From the NCBI RefSeq assembly GCF_024448335.1, contig NZ_JAMOHM010000016.1:40378-104377 (forward strand): a stretch of DNA of 64,000 bases. Reading direction: 5' to 3'. Position 1 is the stretch's first letter. Each line of letters begins with the position of its first letter. The notes beneath the pieces are model-generated. The model saw only the letters and a list, made by a program, of their open reading frames with translations. It was not told the DNA's origin and ran no database searches. A program made the position numbers and the translations under genes. This document shows positions 52,361 through 61,466 of this stretch, one piece after another. This stretch comes from Stutzerimonas frequens. GTDB taxonomy: Bacteria; Pseudomonadota; Gammaproteobacteria; Pseudomonadales; Pseudomonadaceae.

Positions 52361-55153
52361 ATGCTTCCGTCTTTCCGCAAAAGCCTTCTCGCCCTCGCGG
52401 TGACTAGCACCGTTATGCCCGTTTATGCACAGACGTTGGCGCTTACCAACAGTGGCCTTCGTATTAACGAGACTACCTACGACTCGCTAGACATCACGGG
52501 CACCTTTGAGGGTGCGGGTGAGGCTGTAGTGCTGGATCGCATCAACGTCACAAACGACCTGTTGTTAAACGCCAACATCAATGTGGAATCGCTTGAAGCA
52601 AGCGGTATTGATTTGTTGGTGGACGGTCCGTTCGGCTCAGAGCTGAACATTGGCGGTAACGTGATCCAGCGAGGCAATGTCCGCGCGATTGGCGACGGTT
52701 CCGTCGCGCTGATCGTCGATCCCGCGAACATTGGTGGGAGCCTAGTCAACGAGGGTACGTTGAGCGTCCAAGGCGGGCGCTACTTCGAGGATGGGGATTA
52801 CGACAATAGCCGTGCCCTGCATGTAATGCTCTCCAACATTGAAGGTGATCTGAAAAACGGCGCGACCGGCAAGATTATTGCTGAAGGTGAGCACGCCTCC
52901 GCGTTGTCGGTAGGTGATAACACCGAGGTAGGTGGACAGCTAATCAACGAAGGCCTGATCGTTGCGAGTGGCCTCAATTCCACGGCTTTGGGCGTCGAAG
53001 GTCGCAATATTCGTATTGACGGATACGAAATCCGAAACGAGGAAGGCGCCACAATTAGCGCTACAGGCACGGATTCAGTTGGCGTACGCTTGACAGACCT
53101 TGATCGCTTCGGCGGTGTACTACTTAACAATGGCACCATTGAAGCCACTGGCGAGAACGCCCGGGCCATCTTCGTCGAGGGTGGGTACCTATTCGCTATC
53201 GACAGCGAAGGCAAAATTGTTGCCACCGGCGAGGACTCACACGGGATTGTCATCAACGAAACCACATTCGATGGCTACAACGGGGTTCTAGATCACCCCA
53301 ACGACCGCCACATCCGCAATAGTGGGCTGATTCAGGCTGACGATGCGGCAGTTCTGATTGGCTCGTTCGAGATTGACGACAGTATCGATTTTACCGGTGA
53401 CTATACCGGCGTGAAGCGTCTCGGAATCGAAAACCTTGGTCACATCGTCTCCAAGGACGAAGCGATTGACGCCTCCCTGGCTACCGGCGACGTAGATCTG
53501 TATTGGGGTATTGTTGACCCCAACGACGATGACATCGACGACCATAACGAAGTCAGCACCATCACTGGTAACCTGATCGGTCTGAGCAACATCGAAATTC
53601 GCCAGAATGCCCTGTTCACCGGTACCGACATTACTGTAGACGGCGCCAACATCGTCATGAAGAGCGATGGCTGGGTGAATGTCGGCAGTAGCAGCGATAA
53701 CCTTCCTGGCAATCTGGAGCTAGGCCTGCCGCATACCGTCATCGACGGTAACCTATACGTGGCAGGTAATTCCTCCTTGACCCTTAATTTGAGTAAGGAG
53801 ACCAATGCTGACCAGGCCGTACTGAGCATTACCAAGACTGCTGAATTCAGTGACGGCGCGCAGATCAAGCTTGCAGCTAAGGGCAGCGATTTCCGTGCCG
53901 ATGGTGTCACCTATACGTTGGTCGAGGCTGGGAGCGTTGAAAACGAAGGACTCAAAGTAGTCAGCAGCTCCTCGCTCCTGAACGTAGATACTTATGCCGT
54001 TGAAGGTAACCGGATCGTAAGCAAGGTCACCGCCAAGGGTACGGATCAGGTAGCCGAGGTCATCCGGCAGAGTGGCGCTAGTGGCAACGGACAGGCCGCC
54101 GGTTCCAAGTTCTATAGTGAAGTATTCCAAACGCTGGCCGTTTCCGGCAGTGATCCGGTTGCTCAAGTGTTCCTGGCTGCCTCTGCAGATCCGGAAGCTC
54201 TAAAGCGGCTAAGCGAGCAACTGGCCCCGGAAATCAACGGTGGCGCCACCCAGGCAGCGCTGTCCGGCCAAAGCCTGGTCAGCGGCGTCGCCGCCGGCCG
54301 TACCAGCGGTGCTCGGGGTATGTCTTCGGGTGATGGTTTCCAAGAGACCGGCGTGTGGTTGCAAAGCCTTTACAGCGACGCCAATCAGGATCTGCGCGAC
54401 GGCGTGGCCGGCTATAACGCCCACAGCCGCGGCATTGCTTTGGGTGCAGACGGCAAGCTCAACGATCAGCTGACCCTTGGCCTCGCCTACAGCTTTCTCA
54501 ACACTGATGTGAACAGTGATGGCGGCAACAATACCGAAGTGGATGGCCATGCCTTCACCCTGTACGGTGGTTACGAGCTGAGCAACTATTTCGTAGACGC
54601 AAGCCTGACCTACGGCGTCAGCGATAACAGCAGCAAGCGCCATATCGCTAGCACCACTGCGAAGGCTGATTACGACAGCGATCTGCTGGGGCTCAACCTG
54701 ATGGGTGGCTATAGCTTCCAGCTGGACAACGGTCTGCTGATCGAGCCACGTCTGGCTGCCCGCTACAGCAACGTGAAGATCGACGGCTATAGCGAGAAAG
54801 GTTCGTCTGCAGCGCTCAAGACGGAAGCCCAGCGCTACGAGGTTGCTGAGCTCGGCGCCGGTTTCCGTTTGGCCAGCAGCTTCGGCGTCGGCCGAGGTAC
54901 TTTGGAGCCGCAGGCCAAACTGATGGCTTACCACGACTTTGCTGGCGACCGCGCGTCCAGCACCTCTACTTTCGTGTTGGGTAGCACCCCGTTCGTCACC
55001 ACCGGTGCAAAGCCGGTGCGTAACAGCTACGAAGCGGGTGTGGGCGCGGACTATCGCCTCGGCGCGGTGACCCTTGGAGTCAGCTACGACTACGTCGGCA
55101 AGACCGGCTTCGATGCCGACACCGTCCAGGCCAAGCTGCGTTACGACTTCTGA
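52361..55153 (+). CDS. Autotransporter (type Va) with beta-helix-like passenger
   Basis: 930-residue secreted/outer-membrane protein. The signal peptide is about residues 1-24 (LLALAVTSTVMPVYAQ). The passenger has imperfect repeats of the kind LxNxGTIxATGxNxxAIxVxG (about residues 115-330), typical of a beta-helix. The C-terminal 260 or so residues form the translocator barrel (GVWLQSLYSDAN..., ending AKLRYDF). No protease or lipase motif is seen in the passenger, which points to an adhesin-like role. The DNA is richer in A/T than its neighbours. ATG 52361 is preferred over an earlier start because AGAGGG lies about eight bases upstream. It is coupled to the next gene (TGATG). Confidence 0.9.
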   Translation: MLPSFRKSLLALAVTSTVMPVYAQTLALTNSGLRINETTYDSLDITGTFEGAGEAVVLDRINVTNDLLLNANINVESLEASGIDLLVDGPFGSELNIGGNVIQRGNVRAIGDGSVALIVDPANIGGSLVNEGTLSVQGGRYFEDGDYDNSRALHVMLSNIEGDLKNGATGKIIAEGEHASALSVGDNTEVGGQLINEGLIVASGLNSTALGVEGRNIRIDGYEIRNEEGATISATGTDSVGVRLTDLDRFGGVLLNNGTIEATGENARAIFVEGGYLFAIDSEGKIVATGEDSHGIVINETTFDGYNGVLDHPNDRHIRNSGLIQADDAAVLIGSFEIDDSIDFTGDYTGVKRLGIENLGHIVSKDEAIDASLATGDVDLYWGIVDPNDDDIDDHNEVSTITGNLIGLSNIEIRQNALFTGTDITVDGANIVMKSDGWVNVGSSSDNLPGNLELGLPHTVIDGNLYVAGNSSLTLNLSKETNADQAVLSITKTAEFSDGAQIKLAAKGSDFRADGVTYTLVEAGSVENEGLKVVSSSSLLNVDTYAVEGNRIVSKVTAKGTDQVAEVIRQSGASGNGQAAGSKFYSEVFQTLAVSGSDPVAQVFLAASADPEALKRLSEQLAPEINGGATQAALSGQSLVSGVAAGRTSGARGMSSGDGFQETGVWLQSLYSDANQDLRDGVAGYNAHSRGIALGADGKLNDQLTLGLAYSFLNTDVNSDGGNNTEVDGHAFTLYGGYELSNYFVDASLTYGVSDNSSKRHIASTTAKADYDSDLLGLNLMGGYSFQLDNGLLIEPRLAARYSNVKIDGYSEKGSSAALKTEAQRYEVAELGAGFRLASSFGVGRGTLEPQAKLMAYHDFAGDRASSTSTFVLGSTPFVTTGAKPVRNSYEAGVGADYRLGAVTLGVSYDYVGKTGFDADTVQAKLRYDF

Positions 55154-56007
55154 TGAGGCGTAGGGACCTCGGCCTGTATTTGTGCGCCGCGGTTCGCCGG
55201 CTCGGCATGGCGCTACTATGCGGCGTCATGTTGGTCGGATGTCAGTCTCCCCGCCAGTCTCTGCAGGACTTGGCGGGAAGGCATGGGCAACAATTGGAAG
55301 TGTTGCCCACCCAACCCTTTCCCCTGCTGCTCGGAACCCCTGCAGTAGCTCCGAGCGGTTCTCGATTAAGAATCTACCTAGAAGGCGATGGTCGCGCCTG
55401 GGCTACGCCTAGACAGCCAAGTGTCGATCCAAGTCCGCGTAATCTGCTGGTAGCGCGTCTGGCCTTTGATGATCCGACCACCAGCCTGTACCTTGCCCGG
55501 CCCTGCCAGTTTGTCAGCGCCTCGGGCTGCACGCAGAAGGTATGGACAAAGCGGCGTTTCTCAGACGAAGTTGTGGATAGTCTCGATCAAGCGCTGTCGC
55601 GCATAAAGGCGCGTTATGGCAATGATCAGTTCGAGTTGATCGGTTATTCCGGAGGTGCTGCACTGGCCCTGCTGCTGGCGGCTCGCCGCGATGACATCGG
55701 GCAGGTCCAAACCCTGGCTGGCAATCTGGCGCCGCGTGAATGGGTGCGCCAGCAGCGGCTCTCGCCGCTGAACGGCTCGCTCGAGCCCCTCGACTACCGT
55801 GAACGTCTCCGCAATCTGCCTCAACGCCACTTCGCGGGTCGCGATGATCGCATAGTGCCACCTGAGCTACTGCGCTATTACCGCGAATCGTTGGGACCGA
55901 CGAGTTGCTTTGAAAGTGAGATATTGCCTTCTGTCACCCATGCTAGTGGATGGGAACAGGCTTGGCGGAGCTGGCGCTCTCGGTCGGTTGACTGCTCGGC
56001 GGAGTAG
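55153..56007 (+). CDS. Alpha/beta-hydrolase-fold lipoprotein coupled to the autotransporter
   Basis: 284-residue protein with a lipobox at Cys30 (CGVMLVGCQS), so it is probably an outer-membrane lipoprotein. The nucleophile elbow is GYSGG (Ser166). A likely acid is in HFAGRDDRIVP and a likely histidine in LPSVTHASGW, completing a Ser-Asp-His triad. Substrate unknown. Its ATG overlaps the stop of the autotransporter gene by one base (TGATG), so the two are translated together and may act together on the cell surface. Confidence 0.8.
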   Translation: MRRRDLGLYLCAAVRRLGMALLCGVMLVGCQSPRQSLQDLAGRHGQQLEVLPTQPFPLLLGTPAVAPSGSRLRIYLEGDGRAWATPRQPSVDPSPRNLLVARLAFDDPTTSLYLARPCQFVSASGCTQKVWTKRRFSDEVVDSLDQALSRIKARYGNDQFELIGYSGGAALALLLAARRDDIGQVQTLAGNLAPREWVRQQRLSPLNGSLEPLDYRERLRNLPQRHFAGRDDRIVPPELLRYYRESLGPTSCFESEILPSVTHASGWEQAWRSWRSRSVDCSAE

Positions 56008-56358
56008 CCAGAGCTTTGCGGCTCACCCGCAAATTGTTTCATTTGTTCATTTGTTTATTGACGGCCTCCTAGCTGTAGCATCAGCGGCGCTTCGTTTGGA
56101 TATTCGTCTCCCTTGGTGGGGCGGAGTTGGCGTGCGTTCTGCTAAGAGTGTTCAGCAGCACCAATGCTGATCCGCGTCGCAAAGACTTCGGCACCCTGCC
56201 AGGTGCCCATGCAGAAGCGTGGCCACCCTTTTTGGATCCAACCCGATCTGGCGGCATCTTCTGCCCGCTCCGCTGAACTTCCGGGGCGCTCTGCGGGCCT
56301 CAATCAGGCAGGACGCGTCATTCCCGAGCGGAGGCTCTTCAGACCAGAAGGGGACATC
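56008..56358. other. 351-bp gap upstream of the dodecin gene
   Basis: The left part has an A/T-rich stretch with three ATTTGTT-like repeats (about 56033-56058), and the rest is mixed. No gene or strong terminator is seen. It must hold the dodecin promoter. Confidence 0.45.
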
Positions 56359-56574
56359 ATGTCGGATCATCACACGTACAAGAAGGTTGAAATCGTCGGC
56401 TCCTCGCGCAACAGCGTCGATGAGGCGATCCAGAACGGTATCGCTGAGGCGTCCAAGTCTCTGCAGAACGTCGAGTGGTTCGAGGTCGGTGAAATCCGCG
56501 GCCATGTCGAGAACGGCAAGGTCGGGCATTTTCAGGTCACCATGAAGGTCGGCTTCCGCCTCGAGAACAGCTGA
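56359..56574 (+). CDS. Dodecin flavin-binding protein
   Basis: 71-residue protein that forms a hollow dodecamer storing flavins. The family pattern YKKVEIVGSSRNSVDEAIQNGI and the flavin-stacking Trp40 (NVEWFEV) and Gln59 (GHFQV) are present. GAAGGGG precedes the ATG. It is convergent with the antiporter gene. Confidence 0.93.
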   Translation: MSDHHTYKKVEIVGSSRNSVDEAIQNGIAEASKSLQNVEWFEVGEIRGHVENGKVGHFQVTMKVGFRLENS

Positions 56575-56596
56575 TCGCCACGCGCGCGGCCGCCGT

Positions 56597-57931
56597 TCAG
56601 TCGGCGACTGCGCGGCTGCGTTCGTCGCGACGCAGCAGCGGCTGGGTGCTGAGTCCGTGCAGCACGATGCTCAGCGCCACCACCGATAGCACCAGGCCGA
56701 TGATGGTCTGCGCTTCGTCCGGCAGCAGGCCGTGGGTCACTGCGTAGCTCAGGTAGTACAGGCGGCCGATGCCACGGATGCCAAACCAGCCGGCGGTCAG
56801 GCACTGGGCATGGTCGAGGTAGCGCCGCGGCATCAGCAACATCACGCTCAACGGCCGAATCAGCAGGAACAGCGCCAGGCCGAGCGGAACCGCACGCCAG
56901 TCCCAGTGCACCGAGACCAGCACCCCGAGCATGGTCACCAGCAACACTTCCAGGCTGCGTTCCAGCTGTCCGCCGAATGCCAGTACGTCACCCATCAGCA
57001 CGCCGGCGGCGACCCGTGGTTGTCCCAGCTGTCGGTCATCCAGCGACAACGCGCGAGGGGCCAGGCCGCCTTCGGCGAGGTGCGGGACGGCGTCGTTGAT
57101 CAGCTCCTCGGATGGCGTCTCGGAGCGCCCGGCGGCAGCGATTTCCGCGTGACGCAGGCCGAGACCGGCGGCGAACACCGCGAGAAAGCCCCAGGCACCA
57201 ACCAGTTCGGCGCCGACGTAGGCCAGCGCGATCAGCGCCAGGGCCAGCGAGTCGTTGGGCGACATCGCCGTATCGGTGTGGCGTGCGCGCAGATAGATGG
57301 CTACGCGGCCGACCAGTTTGCCGAGCAGAAAGCCGATTAGCAGTCCCGCCGGTACCGCCCACAGCAGCCGGTGCAGCGCCCACTCGCTGACCCAGTCGGC
57401 CTCAAGCTGGCCCTGGGCGATGAGCATCAGGCCGAACACCACGAAGGGAAACGCGGTGCCGTCGTTGAAGCCCGCCTCGCCGGACAGGCCGTAGCGCAGG
57501 CGGTCGCTGTCACGGGCATCGTTGACCTGCACCAGGCTCGCCAGTACCGAATCGGTGGGCGCCAGGATCGCCCCGATCAGTACCGCGACACCCCAGCTCT
57601 GGCCGAACAGGTAGTGGCAGAGCAGTGTGACGCCGCCGATGCAGGCGAGCATCACCGGCCCGGCCAGTACATAGGCGCTCTTCCATGCCGGGTGCCTGAG
57701 CGGCATACGCAGCTTGAGGCCACTGACGAACAGCGAGACCAGCACGGCGACCTCGGTGAGGTGTTCCATCCAGCCGGCGATATGCAGGAATTCCATCTCC
57801 CACAGGCCGATGCCGAGCTGGCCGATGAGCACGCCGAAACCGAGGTAGATCAGGGACGTGGTGATTGGCAGCCAGCGCAGGAAGGCCGAAGCGAGGGCGA
57901 GGATCAGCAGCAGGACGCCGAGTACGGCCAT
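56597..57931 (-). CDS. Cation:proton antiporter (CPA1, NhaP-like)
   Basis: 444-residue inner-membrane transporter with about twelve helices. Family patterns are GAILAPTDSVLASLVQV and SGEAGFNDGTAFPFVVF, where the acidic residues bind the ion, and the C-terminal ...WFGIRGIGRLYYLSYAV. It exchanges Na+ or K+ for H+. Length is normal for the short NhaP group. Confidence 0.9.
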   Translation of the reverse strand: MAVLGVLLLILALASAFLRWLPITTSLIYLGFGVLIGQLGIGLWEMEFLHIAGWMEHLTEVAVLVSLFVSGLKLRMPLRHPAWKSAYVLAGPVMLACIGGVTLLCHYLFGQSWGVAVLIGAILAPTDSVLASLVQVNDARDSDRLRYGLSGEAGFNDGTAFPFVVFGLMLIAQGQLEADWVSEWALHRLLWAVPAGLLIGFLLGKLVGRVAIYLRARHTDTAMSPNDSLALALIALAYVGAELVGAWGFLAVFAAGLGLRHAEIAAAGRSETPSEELINDAVPHLAEGGLAPRALSLDDRQLGQPRVAAGVLMGDVLAFGGQLERSLEVLLVTMLGVLVSVHWDWRAVPLGLALFLLIRPLSVMLLMPRRYLDHAQCLTAGWFGIRGIGRLYYLSYAVTHGLLPDEAQTIIGLVLSVVALSIVLHGLSTQPLLRRDERSRAVAD

Positions 57932-58074
57932 CCATTCGAGAAAATTCGTGCGTGTTCCGATGGCGGGGCGCGGTGCTGCGCCCAGGGGTGTATGCCATTG
58001 GAACGGTGGCCGGCGGCAGGGTTCGCCGGCAGTGCCGCGTGAGGCCGCCGCCGGTCAGGGCAGCGGCCGGCTAT

Positions 58075-59073
58075 CTACTGACGCAGCTCGGCGACGATCT
58101 CGAAGGCGCGATGGCGGTCGGCGGTTTCGTAGAGGTCGCAGGTAAAGATCAGCTCGTCGGCCTGGGTCTGCTCCAGCAGCACGTCGAGACGCGCGCGAAC
58201 CTTCTCCGGGCCGCCGATCAGCGCCAGGCCGAGGAAGTCGCCCACGGCCTGCTGCTCATGCGGCAGCCACAGGCCCTGCATGCTCTGCACCGGCGGGCGC
58301 AGCACCAGGCTCTGGCCGCGGATCAGCGAGAGAATGCGCTGGTAGACGCTGGTCACCAGATACTCGGCCTGCTCGTCGCTGTCGGCGGCGATCAGCGGCA
58401 CGCCGAGCATCACGTAGGGTTTGTCGAGCACCGCCGAGGGCTTGAAGTTGTCGCGATAGAGCTTGATCGCCTGATGCATGTAGCGCGGCGCGAAGTGCGA
58501 GGCGAAGGCGTAGGGCAGTCCCTTGGCCGCGGCCAGCTGGGCACTGAACAGGCTGGAGCCGAGCAGCCAGATCGGTATGTTGCTGTTCACTCCCGGCATG
58601 GCGATGACGCGCTGATTGGGCTGGCGCGGACCGAGCAGCAGCTCCAGCTCCTCGACGTCCTGCGGGAAGTCGTCGGCGCTGCCCATGCGGTCGCGGCGCA
58701 ATGCATGGGCGGTGAACTGATCGGCGCCGGGGGCGCGACCGAGCCCGAGGTCGATGCGGCCCGGGTAGAGCGCTTCCAGCGTGCCGAACTGCTCGGCGAT
58801 CACCAGCGGCGCGTGATTCGGCAGCATCACCCCGCCGGCACCGAGGCGGATGCGCGTGGTGTTGGCGGCCAGGTAGCCGATCAGCACGGCGGTGGCGGCG
58901 CTGGCGATGCCGTCCATGTTGTGGTGTTCGGCCACCCAGAAGCGCTGGAAGTCGAGCCCCTCGACGTGACGCGCCAGGGCCAGGGCGTTGTGCAGCGCCT
59001 GAGCCGGCGTGCCGTCGTCGCGGATCGGCGCCAGGTCGAGCGCGGAAAAGCGGGTGTTTGCAATGCGGGACAT
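58075..59073 (-). CDS. LLM class flavin-dependent oxidoreductase
   Basis: 332-residue luciferase-like monooxygenase fold with the patterns [55 protein letters not shown]. It belongs to the YhbW/MsnO8-like group. The substrate is unknown. The start has GAGGTAAACG upstream. Confidence 0.92.
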   Translation of the reverse strand: MSRIANTRFSALDLAPIRDDGTPAQALHNALALARHVEGLDFQRFWVAEHHNMDGIASAATAVLIGYLAANTTRIRLGAGGVMLPNHAPLVIAEQFGTLEALYPGRIDLGLGRAPGADQFTAHALRRDRMGSADDFPQDVEELELLLGPRQPNQRVIAMPGVNSNIPIWLLGSSLFSAQLAAAKGLPYAFASHFAPRYMHQAIKLYRDNFKPSAVLDKPYVMLGVPLIAADSDEQAEYLVTSVYQRILSLIRGQSLVLRPPVQSMQGLWLPHEQQAVGDFLGLALIGGPEKVRARLDVLLEQTQADELIFTCDLYETADRHRAFEIVAELRQ

Positions 59074-59113
59074 CGTTTACCTCATGACGTAAGGCGGTCG
59101 GGTGCGAGCGGGC

Positions 59114-59530
59114 TCAGTGGCAATGCTCGGCCTCGGCCTCGACCAGCACGTTGCGCTGTTCGTCGCGCAACCAGCCTTGCGGGGTGAAACCCAGCGAGCG
59201 GGCCTGGAACAGGTAGCGCTGGCCGGGTTGGAAGTCGTCGTAGCGGATCACCAGGGTGCAGCGAATGGTGTGGGTTTCGCCGAACAGGCCGAAGTCGCCC
59301 CCTGTCACTTCGAATTCGTAGCGTGCTTCGAGTTCATGGGCTCCCGGCGGGACCTGGAAATAACGGCCGTCGGGGGTGCGTTTGCCGTCCAGCTGGTCGG
59401 ACATGAAGATATCGCTGGGCTGCGCGGTCATGTCGACCCAGGCCATGTTCGGGTCGGGTTGCGGCAATGGCCCGGCGCAGCCGGCCAGGGCGAGAAGGGC
59501 GGGCAGGACGAGGGGGAGTGCGCGACGCAT
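59114..59530 (-). CDS. Lipoprotein, first of a paralogous pair
   Basis: 138-residue protein with a lipobox (LLALAGCAG, Cys18). The body carries DGKRTPDGRYFQVPPGAHELEARYEFEV and RYDDFQPGQRYLFQARSLGFTP. It is clearly paralogous to the next gene: shared DGK..(x)..RYFQV.PG...LE.RY.FEV, C.L...YD.F..G.RY, and a C-terminal cysteine. The function is unknown. Confidence 0.85.
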   Translation of the reverse strand: MRRALPLVLPALLALAGCAGPLPQPDPNMAWVDMTAQPSDIFMSDQLDGKRTPDGRYFQVPPGAHELEARYEFEVTGGDFGLFGETHTIRCTLVIRYDDFQPGQRYLFQARSLGFTPQGWLRDEQRNVLVEAEAEHCH

Positions 59531-59622
59531 GGCTGGATCCTCGGCGAATGGCGGGGTGAGACGCGCTGCGCCTCACCGATGCTGCGAGGGTGCGCCAGAT
59601 GACGGCGCATTTCAACGCGGAC

Positions 59623-60048
59623 TCAGCGGCCGGCGAGGTCGCCGCAGCCCTTTTCCTCGGCGCGGGCCAGCACGTACTGGTGCTGGTCGTAGAGCTTGGC
59701 CCAGGGCCGGAAGCCATAGCCGCCGGCCACCAGGCGATAGCGCGCGCCTGCAGTGAAGCGGTCGTAGGCCAGGGTCAGCTTGCAGTCACGGGGCAGGGCA
59801 CCGCTGTCGGGGCCGACATTGGTGCCATCGACCTCGAAGCGATAGCGCATTTCCAGCGTGCGACTGCCCGGCTGGACCTGGAAATAGCGGTCGTCCTCCA
59901 GCGTCTTGCCGTCCACGGCCACCGCCTGCAGCTGGGTTTCGCCGTTCGGGTTGAGCTCGATCCAGGCCTGCTCGGGATCGGGCTTGGGCATCCACATGGA
60001 GCAGCCGGCCAGGCTGGCGAGCAGCGTGACGAGAAGGAAACCGCGCAT
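59623..60048 (-). CDS. Lipoprotein, second of the paralogous pair
   Basis: 141-residue protein with a lipobox (LASLAGCSM, Cys16) and the same body plan as the preceding gene (DGKTLEDDRYFQVQPGSRTLEMRYRFEV ... LAYDRFTAGARYRLVAGGYGFRP ... EKGC). The second and last conserved cysteines may form a disulphide. A longer upstream frame lacks a signal peptide and is not used. The function is unknown. Confidence 0.85.
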   Translation of the reverse strand: MRGFLLVTLLASLAGCSMWMPKPDPEQAWIELNPNGETQLQAVAVDGKTLEDDRYFQVQPGSRTLEMRYRFEVDGTNVGPDSGALPRDCKLTLAYDRFTAGARYRLVAGGYGFRPWAKLYDQHQYVLARAEEKGCGDLAGR

Positions 60049-60191
60049 GTACAAGGCTCCAGCCGGTGATCGTAGGCCGGCAAGGGTTCGATTGAGGACG
60101 TCATGGCTGCCGCAGGTTGCAATCGGCAGCACGGCCTTTGTAGGGTGCGCTACGCACGCCGGCGCCAGACCGACCACCGAGCGGTAACCCG

Positions 60192-61250
60192 ATGCCCAAG
60201 CCCAACGCCGCCTCCATCGACAGCCTCAGCCTGCGCTGGGTTCCCCTGCTGCTTGCCGTCTGTCTGAATGGTTGCAGTTATTACGGCCAGCTCGCCGCCG
60301 GCCAGCTGGAGCTGCTGCGCCAGCGCGAACCCATCGAGGCGCTGATCGCCGATGAATCGCGCGATGCGGCATTGCGCCATCGGCTGGGCGAGGTGTTGCA
60401 GGCGCGCCGCTTCGCCAGTCAGGCGCTGGCGCTGCCGGACAACGACAGCTATCGGCTCTACGCGGAACTCGGCCGACCTTATGTGGTGTGGAATCTGTTC
60501 GCCACCGAGGAGTTTTCGGTCAAGCCGCTGGAGCACTGCTTTCCCATCGCCGGCTGCGTGGCCTATCGCGGCTATTTCCGCCAGGGTGCCGCCCGCGGCG
60601 AGGCAGCGCGGCTGCAGCTGAGGGGGCTGGATACCCATGTGGCGGGTGTCGAAGCCTATTCCACGCTGGGCTGGTTTGCCGATCCGCTGCTCAGCTCGAT
60701 GCTGCGACGCAACGACGAGCAGCTGGCGGCGCTGATCTTCCACGAGCTGGCCCATCAGCAGCTCTATCTTCCCGGCGACACCGCCTTCAACGAGTCCTAC
60801 GCCACCTTTGTCGAGCGCGAGGGCCTGCACCAGTGGCGTGCCAGCCGCGGGCTGCCGCAGCGGGATGAACAGGCGCGGGTGCGCTATCGACAACTGGTTG
60901 AGCTGCTACTCGAGACGCGCCAACGGCTGGACCGGCTCTATGCCTCGGGTCGCCCGTTAACCGAGTTGCGCGCGCTGAAGCAGGCCGAGTTCGCGACGCT
61001 GCGTCAGCGCTATCGACATCTGCGCGACAGCCAGTGGAACGGCGATAGGCGCTTCGATCGCTGGTTCGCCCAGCCGCTGAACAACGCCACGCTCTTGCCG
61101 TTCGGCCTATACGACCGCTGGGTGCCGGCGTTTGCCGCGCTGTTCGAGCTGTGCGAGCGAGACTGGGCGCGTTTTCACCAGGCGGTTGCGGCGCTCACGG
61201 AACTGCCGGCCGACGAACGGGAAGCCAGACTTTCGGAACTGGCCGACTGA
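60192..61250 (+). CDS. Predicted aminopeptidase lipoprotein (PF10023 type)
   Basis: 352-residue protein with a lipobox (AVCLNGCSY, Cys28) and the zinc-peptidase motif HELAH (in LIFHELAHQQLYL), with the downstream glutamate in NESYATFVEREG. This fits the predicted aminopeptidase family. It is probably periplasmic and membrane-anchored. The substrate is not known. It is divergent from the two lipoproteins. Confidence 0.87.
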   Translation: MPKPNAASIDSLSLRWVPLLLAVCLNGCSYYGQLAAGQLELLRQREPIEALIADESRDAALRHRLGEVLQARRFASQALALPDNDSYRLYAELGRPYVVWNLFATEEFSVKPLEHCFPIAGCVAYRGYFRQGAARGEAARLQLRGLDTHVAGVEAYSTLGWFADPLLSSMLRRNDEQLAALIFHELAHQQLYLPGDTAFNESYATFVEREGLHQWRASRGLPQRDEQARVRYRQLVELLLETRQRLDRLYASGRPLTELRALKQAEFATLRQRYRHLRDSQWNGDRRFDRWFAQPLNNATLLPFGLYDRWVPAFAALFELCERDWARFHQAVAALTELPADEREARLSELAD

Positions 61251-61466
61251 TCAAGCGAAACGGCGCGGCCTGTTGCTGTGGGCGTTACGTGCCGTCATGG
61301 GTTTTGCGTCGAAAACCCCCTATCTGCCGTTCATCGGCTGCGATACGCCTGTCCGCTGAATGGCGCGAATCGTTTTTCGAACCCTCCGGTCCTCTTTACT
61401 AGGTCGCCGATTTCATACGGCGGCAATCCCTCATGCCTGATACCCACGCATAACAACGGAGGCTCC

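Noticed and set aside
52361..55153. Autotransporter as protease, esterase or contact-dependent toxin
   Set aside because: No GDSL, subtilisin-type or toxin-tip motif is visible in the passenger, which looks like plain beta-helix repeats.
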